The notes beneath the pieces were generated by a model. It did not search any database. It saw only the letters and a list, made by a program, of their open reading frames with translations, and had not been told where the DNA came from. Below are positions 1 through 9,105 of a stretch of DNA of 64,000 bases, piece by piece. The stretch spans positions 124,001-188,000 of the forward strand of contig CAUAGM010000001.1 of the NCBI GenBank assembly GCA_958428545.1, given 5' to 3'. This stretch comes from an uncultured Arcanobacterium sp. GTDB taxonomy: Bacteria > Actinomycetota > Actinomycetes > Actinomycetales > Actinomycetaceae. The position numbers and the translations under genes were made by a program. Each line of letters starts with the position of its first letter. Positions within the stretch are counted from its first letter, which is position 1.

Positions 1-1326
1 CCAGCAGTTTCTCTTGCTATCTTGACGGCAAACGGCGCTGGCACTGAAGCAGGAGTTCGCACAAGCGGTCCAGGATTGGCAGACGGAATTATTATTACCC
101 CTAGCCATAATCCTCCGCGTGACGGTGGTTTTAAATACAATCCGCCGCACGGCGGCCCAGCCGATACAGATGCCACAAAAGTAATCGCTGCGAGAGCGAA
201 TGAGATTCTGCGTGAAGGCTGGAGATCTGTGAAGCGTGTGCCCTATGGGCAGGCCGTTAAGGCAGAAACTACACGGCGTCACGATTATCTTTCTGCGTAT
301 GTAGAAGATCTAGCTTCAATTATTGATGTCGATGCAATCCGAGCTGCAGGTGTGCGCATTGGTGCTGATCCGATGGGTGGCGCGTCTGCGGAATATTGGG
401 GAGCGATCGGGGAGCGCTACGGCTTAGATCTTACAGTCGTCAATCCTCACGTTGATCCAGCATGGCCGTTTATGACTCTTGATTGGGACGGCAAAATTCG
501 CATGGACTGCAGCTCTCCCTATGCGATGGCAAGTTTGCTTGAACGTATGAAGCCAGGCGTAGATGGAACTACTCCCTACGATATTGCCACAGGCAACGAT
601 GCTGATTCTGATCGTCACGGAATCGTGACGCCAGATGCTGGGCTAATGAATCCAAACCACTATCTTGCGGCAGCGATTCAGTATCTTTATTCTCATCGTC
701 CACATTGGAATACGAATGCTGTGGGTAAGACGCTCGTATCCTCAAGTTTGATTGACCGCGTGGCAGCGGGAATGGGTAAACAGCTTGTGGAAGTTCCTGT
801 CGGATTCAAATGGTTTGTGCCTGGTTTGATTGCAGGTACGGCTGGATTTGGCGGTGAAGAATCTGCTGGAGCGAGCTTTTTGCGTAAAGACGGCACAGTG
901 TGGACAACCGATAAAGACGGCTTGATTATGGATTTGCTTGCTTCCGAGATTCTTGCCGTCACAGGAAAGACTCCGAGCGCACTGCATCGGGAGCTCACTG
1001 AGCAATATGGTGTTTCAGCATATGCGCGTATCGATGCAGCTGCATCGAAAGAAGAAAAGGCGAAGCTCGCCAATCTCTCGCCCGAAGACGTCACAGCAAC
1101 CGAACTGGCAGGGGAAACGATTACAGCAAAGCTCACGCGCGCTCCTGGAAATAATGCGGCAATCGGCGGCTTGAAAGTGACCACAGAAAATGCCTGGTTT
1201 GCAGCGCGTCCCAGCGGCACAGAAGACGTCTACAAAATTTATGCTGAATCATTCAAAGGAGCTGAACACCTCGCACGTGTGCAGGAAGAAGCAAAGAAAG
1301 TGGTGGCAGCTGCGCTCGGAGCGTAG
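1..1326 (+). CDS. pgm: Phosphoglucomutase, 5'-truncated by the window edge
   Basis: Interconverts glucose-1-phosphate and glucose-6-phosphate in the cytoplasm. The reading frame is open from base 1, so the gene begins upstream of the window. The active-site phosphoserine loop TPSHNPP is present near residue 30 of the visible part, followed by the KYNPPHGGPAD stretch typical of the E. coli Pgm type. A metal-binding DADSDRHG motif lies near residue 200 and the C-terminal phosphate-binding motif ARPSGTED is near the end. The visible length (about 441 residues) is consistent with loss of the N-terminal ~100 residues of a ~550-residue family. The product would feed the UDP-glucose enzyme encoded at 33784. 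Identification is firm; only the start is unseen. Confidence 0.93.
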   Translation, partial: PAVSLAILTANGAGTEAGVRTSGPGLADGIIITPSHNPPRDGGFKYNPPHGGPADTDATKVIAARANEILREGWRSVKRVPYGQAVKAETTRRHDYLSAYVEDLASIIDVDAIRAAGVRIGADPMGGASAEYWGAIGERYGLDLTVVNPHVDPAWPFMTLDWDGKIRMDCSSPYAMASLLERMKPGVDGTTPYDIATGNDADSDRHGIVTPDAGLMNPNHYLAAAIQYLYSHRPHWNTNAVGKTLVSSSLIDRVAAGMGKQLVEVPVGFKWFVPGLIAGTAGFGGEESAGASFLRKDGTVWTTDKDGLIMDLLASEILAVTGKTPSALHRELTEQYGVSAYARIDAAASKEEKAKLANLSPEDVTATELAGETITAKLTRAPGNNAAIGGLKVTTENAWFAARPSGTEDVYKIYAESFKGAEHLARVQEEAKKVVAAALGA

Positions 1327-1475
1327 TTAGCTATATGGTTGGTTATATTGATCGCTATACGGAACGTAGGTGGCTATATGCCGCAGTGTAACGCGCACCC
1401 GATCCTTGGTGCTGGCCGTTAGCTTATATACGTTAGCTTAAGGTATGAGTGTGGTGCCAAGAGAAAGAGGTTGGT

Positions 1476-2459
1476 ATGTATATTCGTGGCGATCTTATGC
1501 CAGTAATTTCTGCGACTCCTGAGCAAACTACGTGGGATCTTCCCTCACTGCGTGCCGGAGGAGATGAGTTATTCGGCGGTGTTGAGCCTGATTTGGGCAC
1601 TGCTCAGCAAGAGGTACTGTCTGTGCCACGCGAATGTGATGATGGTGAACTAGAGTTGCGTTGGTTTATGCCCGTTGAGCCTGCGCGCGCAGTGATTGTT
1701 TCGATTCACGGAGGTGGATACGTCTGTGGGCGCGCAAAGTTTGACGATGAGAAGAATGCTGATATGGCTCAGAAGCTGATAGCTGCAGTCGTTTCCCCCG
1801 ATTATCGTTTAGCGCCAGAATATCCTTTCCCAGCCGGCGTTCATGATTGTGTGCTAGCGATTATTCATGCTCAGAAAAAAGCATACGAACTTGGCGTGCC
1901 TCTTATCGTTTTCGGAGATTCAGCAGGGGGCGGCTTGGCATATTTCTCTACTCTTATCTATACAGAGCAGACGCATAGCAGGCAAGCATCTAACGAATAT
2001 GCAGGTAGTGCGCATATTTATCCCGAGTTTTTGCGAAGGAAACAGGAAAAAGGGTGCGATTCATACCCAGTTTCTTCTTTAGTTCTGCTTGAGCCGTGTT
2101 TGGATCCGCGCACAGATACCGCAAGTTTTACCACCTACGCTGAAGGGCCTGTCTGGACGAAACGTGCTGCCGTCACTGCGTGGCAGCATACAGCGCCGAG
2201 CGAGCCTATTCGTAAAAGCATTATCGATATGCTCGAAAATTCTGAGAGAGTGAAAGATTTTCCACCAACTCTCACTATCGTAAATCCTTCTGATCCTTTG
2301 CGTGACGAAGGGGTTGCACTCGCAGCGCATCTTGCCGATTCGGGAGTTCAATCAGAGCTGCATATGTATGCAGGCACGTTCCATGGCGCTCTCAGCGTCA
2401 AAGGAAATATTGTGTGGAAGGATATCCTTGCGCTAATTGAGAGGGTATGCGCGGTGTAA
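1476..2459 (+). CDS. Alpha/beta hydrolase (hormone-sensitive-lipase-like esterase)
   Basis: Probable cytoplasmic carboxylesterase. It has the HGGGY oxyanion-hole motif, the nucleophile elbow GDSAGG, an acid in NPSDPLRDEG and a C-terminal HG, giving a Ser-Asp-His triad in the usual order. The ATG at 1476 is preferred over one at 1449 because it is preceded by AAAGAGG at good spacing. It has no signal peptide. The gene is convergent with the DUF4862-like gene, with only about 20 bases between stops. The substrate is unknown. Because a sialic acid locus lies next door, an O-acetyl-sugar esterase is conceivable, but nothing in the sequence proves it. Confidence 0.8.
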   Translation: MYIRGDLMPVISATPEQTTWDLPSLRAGGDELFGGVEPDLGTAQQEVLSVPRECDDGELELRWFMPVEPARAVIVSIHGGGYVCGRAKFDDEKNADMAQKLIAAVVSPDYRLAPEYPFPAGVHDCVLAIIHAQKKAYELGVPLIVFGDSAGGGLAYFSTLIYTEQTHSRQASNEYAGSAHIYPEFLRRKQEKGCDSYPVSSLVLLEPCLDPRTDTASFTTYAEGPVWTKRAAVTAWQHTAPSEPIRKSIIDMLENSERVKDFPPTLTIVNPSDPLRDEGVALAAHLADSGVQSELHMYAGTFHGALSVKGNIVWKDILALIERVCAV

Positions 2460-2479
2460 TATAAGCCCGCGCATTGGTT

Positions 2480-3403
2480 TTATGCTGCTCGTGCAATCTC
2501 GGCTATTTCACGCAAGAGAGCAATACGTTCGGAATTAGAGCCAGTGTTGATAGAGATTTTAGTGCCAATATATTTCGGTGCAGCTGCCAATGCTGCTTCA
2601 AATGCTGCGTGTGCACTTTCACGCGTAAGCACAGATTCTGGTTGGTGCTCGTGCAAGCCAATATGTGCATCAACCCATGCCCCCCATTGCCCATCGTGTT
2701 GATCTTGAGCTCCAGAAAGAATCATGCCTGCAAGGTGCCCACTGGCTGCAACCTGCTTGATATGCTCGAGCGGCAACTGAGCATTGCGACCTTCGATTGC
2801 GTCACGCCCCCAGTTGATCGAGGCGTAAAGATGAGGTGCGCCCACGGCGTCAATTGCGGCAAGTTCGTCATCTAAACTTAGAAAACCTTTTTCTACAGGG
2901 TGTTCATCTGTCCAGGCATCGCAATGTTCAATCGTTAGCTCAGCGCCATCAAGATCCCAGGTGACGAGAGTTTCTAGTGAGCGTTGCAAGGCTTCCGCAT
3001 TGCATTTTTCTTGCGGAGCGGTGTGTAGAGATAGGAACGAGAAAAATTTCCTGCCTGTCAAATCGTTCATTTCGCGCATAGTGTCTGCTGCACGTTCAAG
3101 AAAGTTGAGTGCGGCTTCTCGTCCTTCGTTATCAGCAGACGCAATTCCCCATGTTTTATCTGTGATATGTTTCATCACTCCAGGTATTGGAGTAAGTATG
3201 TTTGTGATGAAAGTAGGCTTCATCTGAGCGGCAAACCAACGAGTATCTTCGCGTAAGCTTTCTCCGAAGAATGGGATTTCTAAGCCCCCGACCCACTCTT
3301 CTTGGGCGAGGAGATTGTAGTATTCCGCCTGCCATTCAAGATCGCCTGATGTGGAGGCATAAGCGCCGATGAGGAATGGGAGGTTATGTGCCGCGTTAGT
3401 CAT
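2480..3403 (-). CDS. DUF4862-like protein, probable TIM-barrel
   Basis: A soluble protein of about 307 residues with no signal peptide. It begins MTNAAHNLPFLIGAYAST, and its alternating pattern (GLEIPFFGESL, THIx-like acidic strands such as GAELTIEHCD, then LYASINWGR) suggests a TIM barrel of the sugar isomerase/epimerase type. I associate the GAYA..., GLE-IPF pattern with DUF4862, a family of unknown function; this is recalled similarity, not a search. The start at 3403 is chosen because AAGAGAGA precedes it and the 53 residues upstream are low-complexity and basic. It lies about 77 bases downstream of nanR on the same strand, so it is probably co-transcribed with the regulator and could handle a sialic-acid derivative. 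Confidence 0.6.
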   Translation of the reverse strand: MTNAAHNLPFLIGAYASTSGDLEWQAEYYNLLAQEEWVGGLEIPFFGESLREDTRWFAAQMKPTFITNILTPIPGVMKHITDKTWGIASADNEGREAALNFLERAADTMREMNDLTGRKFFSFLSLHTAPQEKCNAEALQRSLETLVTWDLDGAELTIEHCDAWTDEHPVEKGFLSLDDELAAIDAVGAPHLYASINWGRDAIEGRNAQLPLEHIKQVAASGHLAGMILSGAQDQHDGQWGAWVDAHIGLHEHQPESVLTRESAHAAFEAALAAAPKYIGTKISINTGSNSERIALLREIAEIARAA

Positions 3404-3480
3404 AGGAATCTCTCTTCGTTGTGAGTAGAGTGCACGAACGCTTTTATTGTAGACGTATAAACCTATGCGGATATGAGACT

Positions 3481-4266
3481 TTATGCACTTTCTTGCCCAG
3501 CGCTGGCAATGAGCTGCTGAAGTGGGGTGTAGTGACGATGAACTGCTTCGGTATAGGCGCAAAGATCTCCCGCTTCGGCGGCGTCAAGCATTTCTCCGTG
3601 TGAACGAGCTGTTATTGCTAAGTTTTCTTTCGTTACTACTGCTTCATGATCGAGATTTGGCAGGAGGCTCTGGTAGACGAACCACATAGCGCTCATAAGT
3701 TCTGTAATGAGAGTGTTGTTGAGGTAACTCATCATGCCTGTGTGGAAAGCGATATCTTCATCGGGGAAAAGCTCGCCGTGCTCAGTTTTTTCAAGCATGA
3801 CGCCGACGATGCTGCGCAGCTGCGGATTGGAACTTCCTTTCATTGCCGTTACGAGCTGTGGTGCTACGCCAAGGTCGATTGCAATACGTATTTGTGCGAT
3901 GTTGCCGATTGTTTTGTTTCCCTCGGCTCTCTCGAGAGCGTTCTTGAGGAGCAGAGTATCGATAAGAGGCTGCATAGACATTGCCCCAACGAAAGAGCCT
4001 TTCCCTCGATGCACGTCGATCACGTCGAGAGCTTCTAGCTGGCGTAGAGCTTCGCGTACTGAGGAGCGGGAAACTCCCAGCTGTGAGCAGAGCGCAGCTT
4101 CGGAAGGGAGAGGGTCGCCAGGTTTGAGCTGGTGAGAGAGCATATAGCTTTTAATGGCGTTCATTGTGCTATTAGATCTGCTTATCTGGCGCTGTGCTGC
4201 AGGGGCAGAAAAAGGTGTAACTAAATTGTTACTGAAAGCTGCTTGCATAAACTTGTCTGACAACAT
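3481..4266 (-). CDS. nanR: GntR/FadR-type regulator, probable NanR
   Basis: Transcription factor with an N-terminal GntR winged helix (LPSEAALCSQLGVSRSSVREAL) followed by an all-helical FCD ligand-binding domain. It is divergent from the sialic acid importer, which suggests it represses the sia/nan genes and responds to sialic acid or an amino-sugar phosphate; this is inference from context. The open frame could extend to 4311, but that would leave 15 bases to the divergent siaE start and no ribosome site. The ATG at 4266 follows a perfect TATAAT by exactly 6 nt, which argues for a leaderless mRNA starting at that codon. A palindrome inside the first codons may allow autoregulation. Confidence 0.8.
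   Translation of the reverse strand: MLSDKFMQAAFSNNLVTPFSAPAAQRQISRSNSTMNAIKSYMLSHQLKPGDPLPSEAALCSQLGVSRSSVREALRQLEALDVIDVHRGKGSFVGAMSMQPLIDTLLLKNALERAEGNKTIGNIAQIRIAIDLGVAPQLVTAMKGSSNPQLRSIVGVMLEKTEHGELFPDEDIAFHTGMMSYLNNTLITELMSAMWFVYQSLLPNLDHEAVVTKENLAITARSHGEMLDAAEAGDLCAYTEAVHRHYTPLQQLIASAGQESA
4253..4263. promoter_or_regulatory. Candidate NanR operator, TTGTC-N-GACAA
   Basis: A perfect 5+1+5 inverted repeat, ttgtctgacaa. Its form (GT...AC half sites around a short centre) fits FadR-subfamily GntR operators. It overlaps the first codons of leaderless nanR and a TTGTCT that could serve as a -35 for siaE, so binding could block both genes. No second full copy was seen near nanA, nanK or nagB. 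Confidence 0.5.
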
Positions 4267-4278
4267 AAGCTGATTATA
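4267..4278 (-). promoter_or_regulatory. -10 element of leaderless nanR
   Basis: On the minus strand TATAAT is followed by six bases and then the nanR ATG. Transcription would start at or beside the A of the start codon. No Shine-Dalgarno sequence precedes this ATG. Confidence 0.6.
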
Positions 4279-4326
4279 TCCGGCAGTGACCGGTTTAACA
4301 TATTCACTCAAAGGAGAGGAATCAAT

Positions 4327-5922
4327 ATGCGTTCCATGAAGCGTTGGGCAAAAGCTTCGGCAGTACTCGCTGCTGCGGCAATGGCTCTCTCTGCTTGCGG
4401 CGGCGGCACATCCGATAAAAAGGATGATGGAGCAGCTGCAGGTGCGGCAACTGGAAAACTGAATGTTTTCGCTGCGTACGACACCACCAACTGGAATCCA
4501 TCGAACACATCGTCAGCTCTTGCCGTGGGTGCAAACCTTCAGGTAATTGAAGGTCTGTATGAGTTCGATTTCTCGACGTTCAAAGCTCACAAAGCTCTCG
4601 CAGCTGAAGATGAACCAATGAAGGTTGATGATACGACGTACGAAGTAAAGCTTCGTGACGGAGCAAAGTTCTCCACTGGTGATGCAGTGACTGCAGAGGA
4701 CGTGGTGAGTTCTTATAAGCGTATCGTGGAGGGTGATAAAGACTCTTCTGGTAAAGTACAGCCAAGCTCTTATGCTGCGTTTATTACGTCAATTGCTTCT
4801 ATCGAAGCAAAAGATGAGTCTACAGTGACTGTAAAACTCACCCACGCAATCGACAATCTCAAAGAGCGTCTGGCTCTCATCAAGGTTGTGCCAACTAAGG
4901 CAACATTTGATGAATTGACGAAGATGCCAGTTGGTTCTGGTCCATACAAGTATGACTCAATCACGGATACCACTCAGGAACTTTCCGTAAACGAGCACTA
5001 CAACGGCTCCAACCCAGCAACTGTGGCAACAATTCACTACGATAACTCGCGTGACGCTACTGCTCGTTTGACTGCTGCTCTCGGCGGAACTACCGATGTT
5101 GTTGAAGCTCTCGATCCTGCAGGTATCGAGAAAGTTAAAGCAGCTGGCTGGAAAGTTGATGAAGCTACTGCTTATGGCATTGCAATGATGTCGTTCAATA
5201 CCAATAAGGCACCTTTCAACGATAAGCGCGTACGCCAGGCTCTCTTGACTGCAATCGACACTCAGACCATGATCAAGACTGCTCTTAATGGCGCTGGTAA
5301 GGAGCCAACCTCTTTCCTTCCTGAGTACAGCGATCAGTATAAGAAGGCTGCAACTCAGTTCTCCTTCGACACAGATAAAGCTAAGAAGCTCCTCGCTGAT
5401 GCCGGCGTTGCAGAAGGCACTGAAATTCGCGTAATGACCACCACTGATACGTGGATTGCCGCAATGGGTCCGCAGATTCAGCAGAATCTCGAAGCTCTCG
5501 GCTTGAAAGTAAACCTCTCCAATGTGGCTTCTGCTGACCTTTGGAACAACAACGTGGCACAGGGTGACTTCGATGTGATCGTTGCTCCTGGCGATGCTTC
5601 CGTATACGGCGCTGATCCTGGTGTACTCATCAAGGGATGGTTCTACAACCAGCTGTGGATGAAGGATCGTTTCCGTCTCACCGAGTCTGATCCAGAAGCT
5701 GCTGCTGCTCTTGTGGCTCTTATGGACGAAGCAGACAAGGCCACTGGTGATGAGGCAAAGGCTAAGTGGGGCGAAGTTCAGGATATGGTTGCTGATCAGG
5801 CAGCTCTCTATCCGCTCGTATTCCACACTCTTTACACCGCTTACAATCCTGAGAAGGTTTCCAACCTTACTCCAATTGGCGTGACTGGTCTGCAGCTCAT
5901 TGGCGCTAAGGTGACCGAGTAA
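4327..5922 (+). CDS. siaE: Sialic acid ABC transporter, solute-binding lipoprotein (SBP_bac_5 type)
   Basis: Extracytoplasmic binding protein anchored as a lipoprotein. The signal peptide ends in a lipobox LSAC with the lipidated Cys at residue 24. The mature part has the size and features of family 5 (dipeptide/oligopeptide type) receptors, for example LRDGAKFSTGDAVTAEDVV and FNTNKAPFNDKRVRQAL. By its neighbours (permease, fused permease-ATPase, ATPase, nanA, nanK, nanE) it belongs to the SatABCD/SiaEFGI kind of sialic acid importer. The strong site AAAGGAGAGG lies before the ATG. It is divergent from nanR and followed by a stable hairpin before the permease gene. A peptide receptor is the alternative, less likely from context. 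Confidence 0.82.
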   Translation: MRSMKRWAKASAVLAAAAMALSACGGGTSDKKDDGAAAGAATGKLNVFAAYDTTNWNPSNTSSALAVGANLQVIEGLYEFDFSTFKAHKALAAEDEPMKVDDTTYEVKLRDGAKFSTGDAVTAEDVVSSYKRIVEGDKDSSGKVQPSSYAAFITSIASIEAKDESTVTVKLTHAIDNLKERLALIKVVPTKATFDELTKMPVGSGPYKYDSITDTTQELSVNEHYNGSNPATVATIHYDNSRDATARLTAALGGTTDVVEALDPAGIEKVKAAGWKVDEATAYGIAMMSFNTNKAPFNDKRVRQALLTAIDTQTMIKTALNGAGKEPTSFLPEYSDQYKKAATQFSFDTDKAKKLLADAGVAEGTEIRVMTTTDTWIAAMGPQIQQNLEALGLKVNLSNVASADLWNNNVAQGDFDVIVAPGDASVYGADPGVLIKGWFYNQLWMKDRFRLTESDPEAAAALVALMDEADKATGDEAKAKWGEVQDMVADQAALYPLVFHTLYTAYNPEKVSNLTPIGVTGLQLIGAKVTE

Positions 5923-5965
5923 TTCTGAAAAGAATTGCTGAGCTAAGCAATAGCTCCAGCTTCTG

Positions 5966-6001
5966 GGCGGGGTGGAAGCTCCGGCTTCCGCCCCGCCTTT
6001 T
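5966..6001 (+). terminator. Hairpin with T tail between siaE and siaF
   Basis: A 14-pair GC-rich stem (one G-T pair), a 4-base loop and TTTT. It probably ends a share of transcripts or protects the siaE 3' end, giving more binding protein than permease. Confidence 0.75.
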
Positions 6002-6038
6002 GTATTCACAGACTCACGCTTAGCAAAAAGGAGAATTA

Positions 6039-7031
6039 GTGAATAATTTATTAAGGCTCGTGGGGAGGCGCTTAATCGCATTGCCAATTATGGCAATCGG
6101 CGTCACCATCCTCGTATTTTTCTTGATGGAGCTTTCGCCCATCGATCCAGCATGGACTGCACTTGGCGATAATGCTGCAGATCCCGCTCAAGTAAAAGCG
6201 TTTAATATTGCGCACGGTTACGTCACAGATGATGGCAGTGAAACAGGCAAACCAATTCCTGCCGTGATTCGTTACGTGAGCTACGTTGCAGGGCTTTTGC
6301 AAGGAAACTTCGGTATCTATGGCGTAGGTACAGGGCACAAAGTAGTAGATCTTATTGCGCCAGCACTTCCTGTGACGTTGCAACTGACTTTCTTTGGTCT
6401 GTTTATTGCCGTTCTTATCTCTTTCCCGCTCGGCGTACTTGCAGCTCTCTATCGTGATCGCTGGCCAGATCAGCTGATTCGCGTTCTTTCCGTAATCTTT
6501 ATTGGTACTCCAAGTTTTTGGCTTGCTGCACTGCTCGTCTTACTTGGTCTAAACGTGATTCACGGTGTGCCCGTTTCAGGACCTTTGCCTAAAATTACAG
6601 AAGATTTCGCTGGCTGGGCAGCGCGTATGTTCCTTCCAGCGGTTGCTCTCGCAACTCCTGTGATCGGGCAGATGACCCGCGTAGTGCGTACCTCTGTAGT
6701 GGAAGAGTTAGATCGTGATTACGTGCGTACGGCATTAGGTGCTGGTATCCCGCGCCCAGTCGTCATTGCTCGCAACGTACTTCGCAATGCTCTTATCACG
6801 CCAGTGACGGTGCTGGGCTTGCGCGTCGGCTATTTGATGGGCGGCGCGGTCGTCATCGAAATTATTTTCGGTATTCAAGGAATGGGCAAGGTGCTCGTAC
6901 AAGGTGTACAGCAGAGCCAAGTTGAAGTGGTGCAGGCGTCGGCTCTTGTAGTCGCATTGGCGTTCATCGTCGTGAATATCATCGTTGACATGCTGTATCT
7001 GCTGATTAATCCGCGTATTAGGTCTGTGTGA
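6039..7031 (+). CDS. siaF: Sialic acid ABC transporter, permease (DppB-like)
   Basis: Integral membrane permease of 330 residues. It has an N-terminal membrane helix, a large extracellular loop, and a BPD_transp_1 core with about five more helices. The EAA-type coupling loop is visible as RTSVVEELDRDYVRTALGAG. The GTG start at 6039 follows AAAAGGAG. It pairs with the permease half of the next gene to form the channel, and its stop overlaps that gene's possible GTG start, so they are translationally coupled. Family assignment is firm; the sialic acid role rests on the surrounding nan genes. Confidence 0.85.
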   Translation: MNNLLRLVGRRLIALPIMAIGVTILVFFLMELSPIDPAWTALGDNAADPAQVKAFNIAHGYVTDDGSETGKPIPAVIRYVSYVAGLLQGNFGIYGVGTGHKVVDLIAPALPVTLQLTFFGLFIAVLISFPLGVLAALYRDRWPDQLIRVLSVIFIGTPSFWLAALLVLLGLNVIHGVPVSGPLPKITEDFAGWAARMFLPAVALATPVIGQMTRVVRTSVVEELDRDYVRTALGAGIPRPVVIARNVLRNALITPVTVLGLRVGYLMGGAVVIEIIFGIQGMGKVLVQGVQQSQVEVVQASALVVALAFIVVNIIVDMLYLLINPRIRSV

Positions 7032-9103
7032 TAGCCATGATGAGTAAAACAAAGAAAGTTGTTTGCGCAGTTGAAAGCGGTAAGAAAGTGCGTTTTAATC
7101 GTTGGAAGAGTATGAGTATTGGTGCTCGGGCAGCAGTATGTGTGCTTTCTTTTATCGTCGTTATCTCAGCAATAGCGCAGTTTATAGCTCCGTACGCTCC
7201 TGGATTTGTCGATACCTCCGCGATACTTGCGCCTCCAAGTGCCGAGCATCCATTTGGTACTGACTACGCTGGGCGTGACGTCTTCTCTCGTCTGCTCATG
7301 GGTGGGCGCTACTCAATCATTATCGGCTTGTGTTCGGCATTGATTGCCCTTCTCCTTGGTGCAATTATCGGTTCGATTGCTGCAGTTGTGCGCCGCAGCC
7401 TTTCCGAAGTGATTATGCGCATGATGGATATCGTTATGGCGGTGCCTGGTATCGCTATGGCGGCCGTTATGGTGCTCGTCTTCAGCGGCATTTTCTCCGA
7501 TGGTAATAAAGTGGGGCTTGTTGCTGTGATTATCGTGGCAATCTCCTTCGTTTATACCCCTCAGCTTGCTCGTATTGTGCGCGCAAACGTGATGGCAGCA
7601 TACGGTGAAGATTACGTCCGTGCAGTGATCGTATCTGGCGCTCGCGCACCATGGATTCTCGTCAAACACGTGATCCGCAATACTGCGGCTCCAGTGCTCG
7701 TATTCGCTACGGTTCTCGTTGCTGACGCAATTATTTTGGAAGCGTCGCTGACCTTCATTGGTTCAGGTTTGCAATCCACAATGGTTCCAACATGGGGCAA
7801 TGTGCTCTCAGACGCATCAGCAAACGGCTCAATTATCTATGGTGCATGGTGGACGGCGTTCTTCCCGGGCATCCTGATTATGATTACCGTGCTCTGCTTA
7901 AACATTCTCTCTGAGGGTATTACAGACGCTATGGTGGCTGCTCCTGCTTCAGCTCCTGTGAAAGTAGAGCAAAACACCGCAGACCGTGAAGCGGATGCGC
8001 TGCTTCTAGATCCTCGCCGTGCTTACGCGGCTCAGGCCGAATCGTTGCAAGCTCGCCTCGATGCACTCTATGCTGTGGAAACTAAACGTAGTGATCGTTT
8101 CGACGATTCGCAATTTGCTGGTGAGACTCCACTTCTTGAAGTGAAGAATCTAAGCATTAAGTTCCCAAGGCATGGTGACGTAAACGTCGTCGATCATGTA
8201 AGCTTCACTGTTCGTCCAGGCGAAACGATGGGGCTTGTGGGTGAATCTGGCTGCGGTAAATCGATTACTGCTCTGACGATTATGGGCTTGATTGATCCTC
8301 GCGCTCAGTTCGAAGGTGAGATTCTCTACCAAGGTAAAGATCTTCTTAAGATGTCCGCTAAGGAACGGCAAGCTCTGCTCGGCAACGAGATGGCGATGAT
8401 CTATCAGGATGCTCTCAGCTCCCTGAATCCAGCAATGCTCATTAAAGCCCAGATGAAACAGCTTACTTCTCGCGGGGGGACTCGCAGCGCAGAAGAACTC
8501 CTCGAACTCGTCGGTTTGGATCCGAAACGTACGCTTGAATCTTATCCGCATGAGCTTTCGGGTGGGCAGAGGCAGCGTGTACTGATCGCTATGGCTCTCA
8601 CCCGTGATCCAAAGCTCGTGATTGCTGACGAACCAACTACAGCTCTCGACGTTACGGTACAAAAGCAGGTGATCGCGCTCCTCAATGAATTGCGTGAAAA
8701 ACTTGGCTTTGCAATGGTCTTCGTGAGCCACGATCTTGCACTCGTCGCTGAGGTGGCGCACAAGATTACTGTGATGTATGCAGGGCAGGTGGTAGAGCAG
8801 GCTCCGACGAGCGAACTGCTTGAGCATCCAACTCATGAATACACTCGTGGTTTGCTTGGCGCTGTGCTGTCGATTGAGGCTGGCTCTGGCAGGCTTCACC
8901 AGGTGCCTGGCACTGTGCCAAGCCCGAAGGATTTCCCTGTGGGCGACCGTTTCGCACCGCGTTCCTCGCACCCAGATTATGGCACTGATATTCCGCTCGA
9001 ATTTGAGCTGGTTGGGCCAGAGCACGTCTATGCTGCTCTTCCCACCAAAGAAGGTGTCTATCAGCGTGCACCCCGTTATGTACCAGCAGGAAAGGAGGCC
9101 TGA
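7028..9103 (+). CDS. siaG: Sialic acid ABC transporter, fused permease and ATPase
   Basis: A single 691-residue chain. Residues ~25-300 form a DppC-like permease (GTDYAGRDVFSRLLMGGRYS, coupling loop VRANVMAAYGEDYVRA). Residues ~360-690 form a DppD-like ATPase with Walker A GESGCGKS, signature LSGGQRQR and Walker B LVIADEPTTALD, plus the C-terminal oligopeptide-transporter extension. Both catalytic halves look intact. Such a fusion is known in the corynebacterial siaG component. The start is uncertain: GTG at 7028 overlaps the siaF stop, and ATGs at 7037 and 7040 are possible; none has a clear ribosome site. Confidence 0.87.
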   Translation: MIAMMSKTKKVVCAVESGKKVRFNRWKSMSIGARAAVCVLSFIVVISAIAQFIAPYAPGFVDTSAILAPPSAEHPFGTDYAGRDVFSRLLMGGRYSIIIGLCSALIALLLGAIIGSIAAVVRRSLSEVIMRMMDIVMAVPGIAMAAVMVLVFSGIFSDGNKVGLVAVIIVAISFVYTPQLARIVRANVMAAYGEDYVRAVIVSGARAPWILVKHVIRNTAAPVLVFATVLVADAIILEASLTFIGSGLQSTMVPTWGNVLSDASANGSIIYGAWWTAFFPGILIMITVLCLNILSEGITDAMVAAPASAPVKVEQNTADREADALLLDPRRAYAAQAESLQARLDALYAVETKRSDRFDDSQFAGETPLLEVKNLSIKFPRHGDVNVVDHVSFTVRPGETMGLVGESGCGKSITALTIMGLIDPRAQFEGEILYQGKDLLKMSAKERQALLGNEMAMIYQDALSSLNPAMLIKAQMKQLTSRGGTRSAEELLELVGLDPKRTLESYPHELSGGQRQRVLIAMALTRDPKLVIADEPTTALDVTVQKQVIALLNELREKLGFAMVFVSHDLALVAEVAHKITVMYAGQVVEQAPTSELLEHPTHEYTRGLLGAVLSIEAGSGRLHQVPGTVPSPKDFPVGDRFAPRSSHPDYGTDIPLEFELVGPEHVYAALPTKEGVYQRAPRYVPAGKEA

Positions 9104-9105
9104 TC

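Noticed and set aside
4267..4311. Longer N-terminus for NanR starting at 4311
   Set aside because: It would leave 15 bases to the divergent siaE start, overlaps the likely promoter and has no ribosome site.
4957..6087. A 376-codon open frame on the minus strand
   Set aside because: It lies opposite siaE, whose lipoprotein signal and family 5 features are clear; the antisense frame has no ribosome site, domain or sensible composition.
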